From assembly GCA_964473045.1 (NCBI GenBank), contig CAYYMX010000062.1, positions 1 through 8,341 on the forward strand: a DNA stretch of 8,341 nt, given 5' to 3'. Position 1 is the first letter of the stretch. Each line of letters starts with the position of its first letter. Source of the stretch: CAYYMX01 sp964473045. Lineage in GTDB: Bacteria; Pseudomonadota; Alphaproteobacteria; Methylaequorales; Methylaequoraceae. Below, piece by piece: positions 6,515-8,341 of this stretch. The notes below the pieces were generated by a model, which saw only the letters and a list, made by a program, of their open reading frames with translations, was not told where the DNA came from and made no database searches. The translations under genes and the position numbers were made by a program.

Positions 6515-7210
6515 GAAATCGAATAATTTATTGTTTTATTTTTTTGATTATCTGTTTCATTTTTTTTTTTTTATAATGCAAATTTAGTAGGTGAAATTTT
6601 ATCAAAACCACTTTATTATCTTTTAGATGATTCCTCAAATAGGAGGATGATTTTTACTGGACTCCCTGAAGTATTTATTTCTAATTTAAAAATTTCTATT
6701 TTTTCGTCTTTTCTAGTTTCATTTCCATTCTTTGTACTCCAATTATCAATGTTTATTTCTCCGGCTTTATACAAAAAAGAAAAGAATTTTTTTTTCCCTA
6801 TTTTATCTTTAGTTCCAATTCTTTTTTTTTTAGGAGTTTTATTTTCATATTTTTTTTTGATACCACTAATTTGGTCTTTTTTCCTATCGTTTGAAAGTTT
6901 TTTAGGAGATTCTTTTTCTGTAGAGCTTGAATCCAGATATTCAGAGTATATGAAACTTACTATGTACTTACTTTTTTCATGTGGAATTTCTTTTTTATTT
7001 CCAATTTTATTAATTATTCTAGTTAAACTAAAATTAATAACTATCAATCTTTTAAAAGAAAAAAGAAAATATTTTATAATTGCGATCCTTTTATTTTCTG
7101 CGATTTTTACACCCCCAGATGTAATTTCTCAGTTAGGCATTGCTATTCCCCTTATTATCTTTTATGAAGTTTCTATACTAATAATTAAATTTTTTTTTAA
7201 GAAAAATTAA
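6484..7210 (+). CDS. tatC: Twin-arginine translocase subunit TatC, split by an apparent frameshift
   Basis: TatC is the polytopic core of the Tat receptor. The first part is read from 6484 to the T run (NYIDHLRELRNRIIYC, with the conserved HLREL Glu). The rest is read one base forward from about 6572 (YNANLVGEILSKPLYYLLDD and on) to the stop at 7208-7210. A T13 run at 6560-6572 sits exactly at the switch; in the upstream frame translation stops at 6574-6576. With one T removed, the product is 241 residues with six hydrophobic segments. It contains LPEVF near 60-64, FISPALYKKEK near 90-100 and the late signature FTPPDVISQ near 208-216, so only the frame is broken. No ATG, GTG or TTG is available in the upstream frame after stops at 6472 and 6478; ATT at 6484 (or 6493) is the best start. 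The ATG at 6647 would omit the HLREL segment and the first membrane helix and is unlikely to make a working protein. Confidence 0.82.
6560..6572 (+). repeat. T13 homopolymer at the tatC frame break
   Basis: Thirteen consecutive T form the longest homopolymer I noticed in the window, and they lie within the Phe codons of the first tatC membrane helix. The two tatC reading frames join here: T12 (or T15) would keep one open frame, whereas T13 gives an early stop 2 bases after the run. Other runs of 10 to 11 identical bases in argS, tatB, tatC and serS all keep frame. Confidence 0.9.
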
Positions 7211-7212
7211 TT

Positions 7213-8341
7213 ATGCATGATATTAAATTTATAAAAAATAATAGTAATAGATTTGATAAATCACTTGAAAAAAGAAATCTTAAACCGTGCAGTGTGGATT
7301 TAATTAAGATTTATGAAGATTTTCTAAAGAATCTCAAGAAAAAGCAAAATCTACAAGAAAAAAGAAATAAAATCTCAAAGAAATTTTCTTCTGAAAAAAA
7401 CAAAGAAAATATAGAAAAATTAAAAAAAGAGGTTTCAGATTTAAAAGATGAAATGAATATTCTCTCGGAACTTGCAGAAAAAAAATCATTAAAACTAAAT
7501 GATTTGTTATTAGAAATACCAAATATTCTTGACGAAAAAACACCTCTTGGTACTTCTGAAGATGAAAATAAAGTTTTAAAAGAATGTGGAGAAAAAAAAA
7601 AATTTACTTTTGAACCAAAAAATCATGTGGAATTAGCTGAGAATTTAAGATTAATAGATTATGATCAAGCTTCCAAAATCTCTGGAAGTAGGTTCTCGGT
7701 CTTAAAGTCAGATCTAGCTTTGCTTCATAGGGCTTTAATGAATTTTATGCTTGATATTAATATTGAAGAGTATAATTATTTAGAATACAAAGTGCCTGAG
7801 TTAGTCAAAAGTCATTGTTTAGTTGGGACAGGTCAACTTCCAAAGTTTAGTGATGATTTATTTCAAACTACACATAATGATTTATGGCTGATACCAACAT
7901 CAGAAGTTCCTCTAACAAATCTTCATAGAGAACAATTAATTAACTTGAATGACCTCCCTTTAAGATACACTACTTATACAAATTGCTTTAGATCTGAGGC
8001 TGGTGCATCAGGTTTAGACACAAAAGGTTTAATGCGTGAACATCAATTTGGTAAGGTTGAATTGGTTTCTATCACTTTTCCAAATGATTCAATGTCAGAA
8101 CTTGAAAGAATGGTTAAGTGTGTTGAAAAAATCTTAGAAAAACTTGAATTGCCATACCGATTAGTAGAATTATGTTCAGCTGATGTTGGTTTTTCTTCAT
8201 CATACACGATAGATCTAGAAATTTGGATGCCAGGACAAGAAAAATATAGAGAAGTTTCAAGCTGTTCAAATTGCAAAGATTTTCAATCTCGAAGAATGAA
8301 AATGAGAGTTAAAAACTTTGATAGTGGAGAAATATTTTTCC
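7213..8341 (+). CDS. serS: Seryl-tRNA synthetase, C-terminally cut by window end
   Basis: An open frame of 376 complete codons runs off the right edge. The product is a class II aminoacyl-tRNA synthetase that charges tRNA-Ser (and tRNA-Sec where present) with serine. The N-terminal long coiled-coil arm that grips tRNA spans about residues 30-100 and is rich in Lys/Glu heptad-like sequence. Catalytic landmarks follow: the TSE serine-binding motif at 229-231 (LIPTSEVPLTN), motif 2 with FRSE at 259-262 (NCFRSEAGASGLDTKGLMRE, then HQFGKVELV), and EVSSCSNCKDFQSRRM near 349-364. Motif 3 lies beyond the window. The ATG at 7213 comes 2 bases after the tatC stop and begins MHDIKFIKNN, the normal family start. 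There is no Shine-Dalgarno site. An A11 run at 7592-7602 stays in frame. Confidence 0.96.
   Translation, partial: MHDIKFIKNNSNRFDKSLEKRNLKPCSVDLIKIYEDFLKNLKKKQNLQEKRNKISKKFSSEKNKENIEKLKKEVSDLKDEMNILSELAEKKSLKLNDLLLEIPNILDEKTPLGTSEDENKVLKECGEKKKFTFEPKNHVELAENLRLIDYDQASKISGSRFSVLKSDLALLHRALMNFMLDINIEEYNYLEYKVPELVKSHCLVGTGQLPKFSDDLFQTTHNDLWLIPTSEVPLTNLHREQLINLNDLPLRYTTYTNCFRSEAGASGLDTKGLMREHQFGKVELVSITFPNDSMSELERMVKCVEKILEKLELPYRLVELCSADVGFSSSYTIDLEIWMPGQEKYREVSSCSNCKDFQSRRMKMRVKNFDSGEIFF

Noticed and set aside
6641..6649. AGGAGG directly before the ATG at 6647, looking like a strong ribosome binding site for a shorter tatC
   Set aside because: The spacing is zero bases, too close for initiation, and the six bases are two in-frame Arg codons of the reconstructed TatC. 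Starting at 6647 would drop the HLREL segment and the first membrane helix.
6616..7047. 143-codon open frame on the minus strand inside tatC
   Set aside because: It is antisense to conserved TatC sequence, is Lys/Glu-rich low complexity (the mirror of Phe/Leu codons), has no family resemblance, and depends on AT-rich composition. It is a shadow frame.
1..8341. A novel defence, mobile or accessory system
   Set aside because: Every open frame with protein-like features belongs to a known housekeeping family in a familiar alphaproteobacterial order. I saw no direct repeats, integrase, transposase, tRNA target site or composition shift.

Overview
The window is a tightly packed, strongly AT-rich stretch of bacterial chromosome; by eye G+C is in the mid-20s percent, but I did not count it. 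Gene content and order point to an alphaproteobacterium: xthA and erpA run leftward, and dgt, argS, a SPOR-domain protein gene, nagZ, scpA, scpB, tatA, tatB, tatC and serS run rightward. To my knowledge this is a familiar arrangement in that class. The extreme AT bias, very short intergenic gaps and near absence of Shine-Dalgarno sites suggest a genome-streamlined marine lineage such as SAR11 (Pelagibacterales) or a similar AT-rich group. That placement is inference; no rRNA or other taxonomic marker is present.

Left edge, minus strand: the first 24 codons of exodeoxyribonuclease III (xthA, cut by the window start) lie 4 bases downstream of a complete A-type Fe-S carrier gene (erpA/iscA family). 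About 47 bases separate erpA from the divergent dgt, and this gap holds a plausible promoter for erpA, with a possible overlapping -10 for the rightward operon.

From about 446 to the right edge, all genes read rightward with gaps of at most 25 bases and many overlaps, so they probably form one long transcription unit. dgt (dNTP triphosphohydrolase) abuts argS (arginyl-tRNA synthetase). Next come a membrane-anchored SPOR protein (septal peptidoglycan binding) and nagZ (peptidoglycan recycling), which overlap by 26 bases. scpA and scpB (non-SMC condensin subunits) follow, overlapping by the 4-base ATGA junction. tatA, tatB and tatC encode the twin-arginine protein export system, and serS (seryl-tRNA synthetase) is cut by the right edge. 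The genes are housekeeping functions: nucleotide pools, translation, envelope upkeep, chromosome folding and protein export.

The main anomaly is tatC. Its conserved N-terminal HLREL segment and the rest of the protein lie in two different frames that meet exactly at a run of 13 T. Removing one T gives a normal 241-residue TatC, but with no ATG, GTG or TTG start; an ATT start is the best candidate. Sequencing error, transcriptional slippage or early gene decay could each explain the frameshift. TatB also lacks the usual Gly of its Gly-Pro hinge. I found no mobile element, CRISPR array, RNA gene, convincing terminator or novel defence-like system. No stretch longer than 300 bases lacks a gene.
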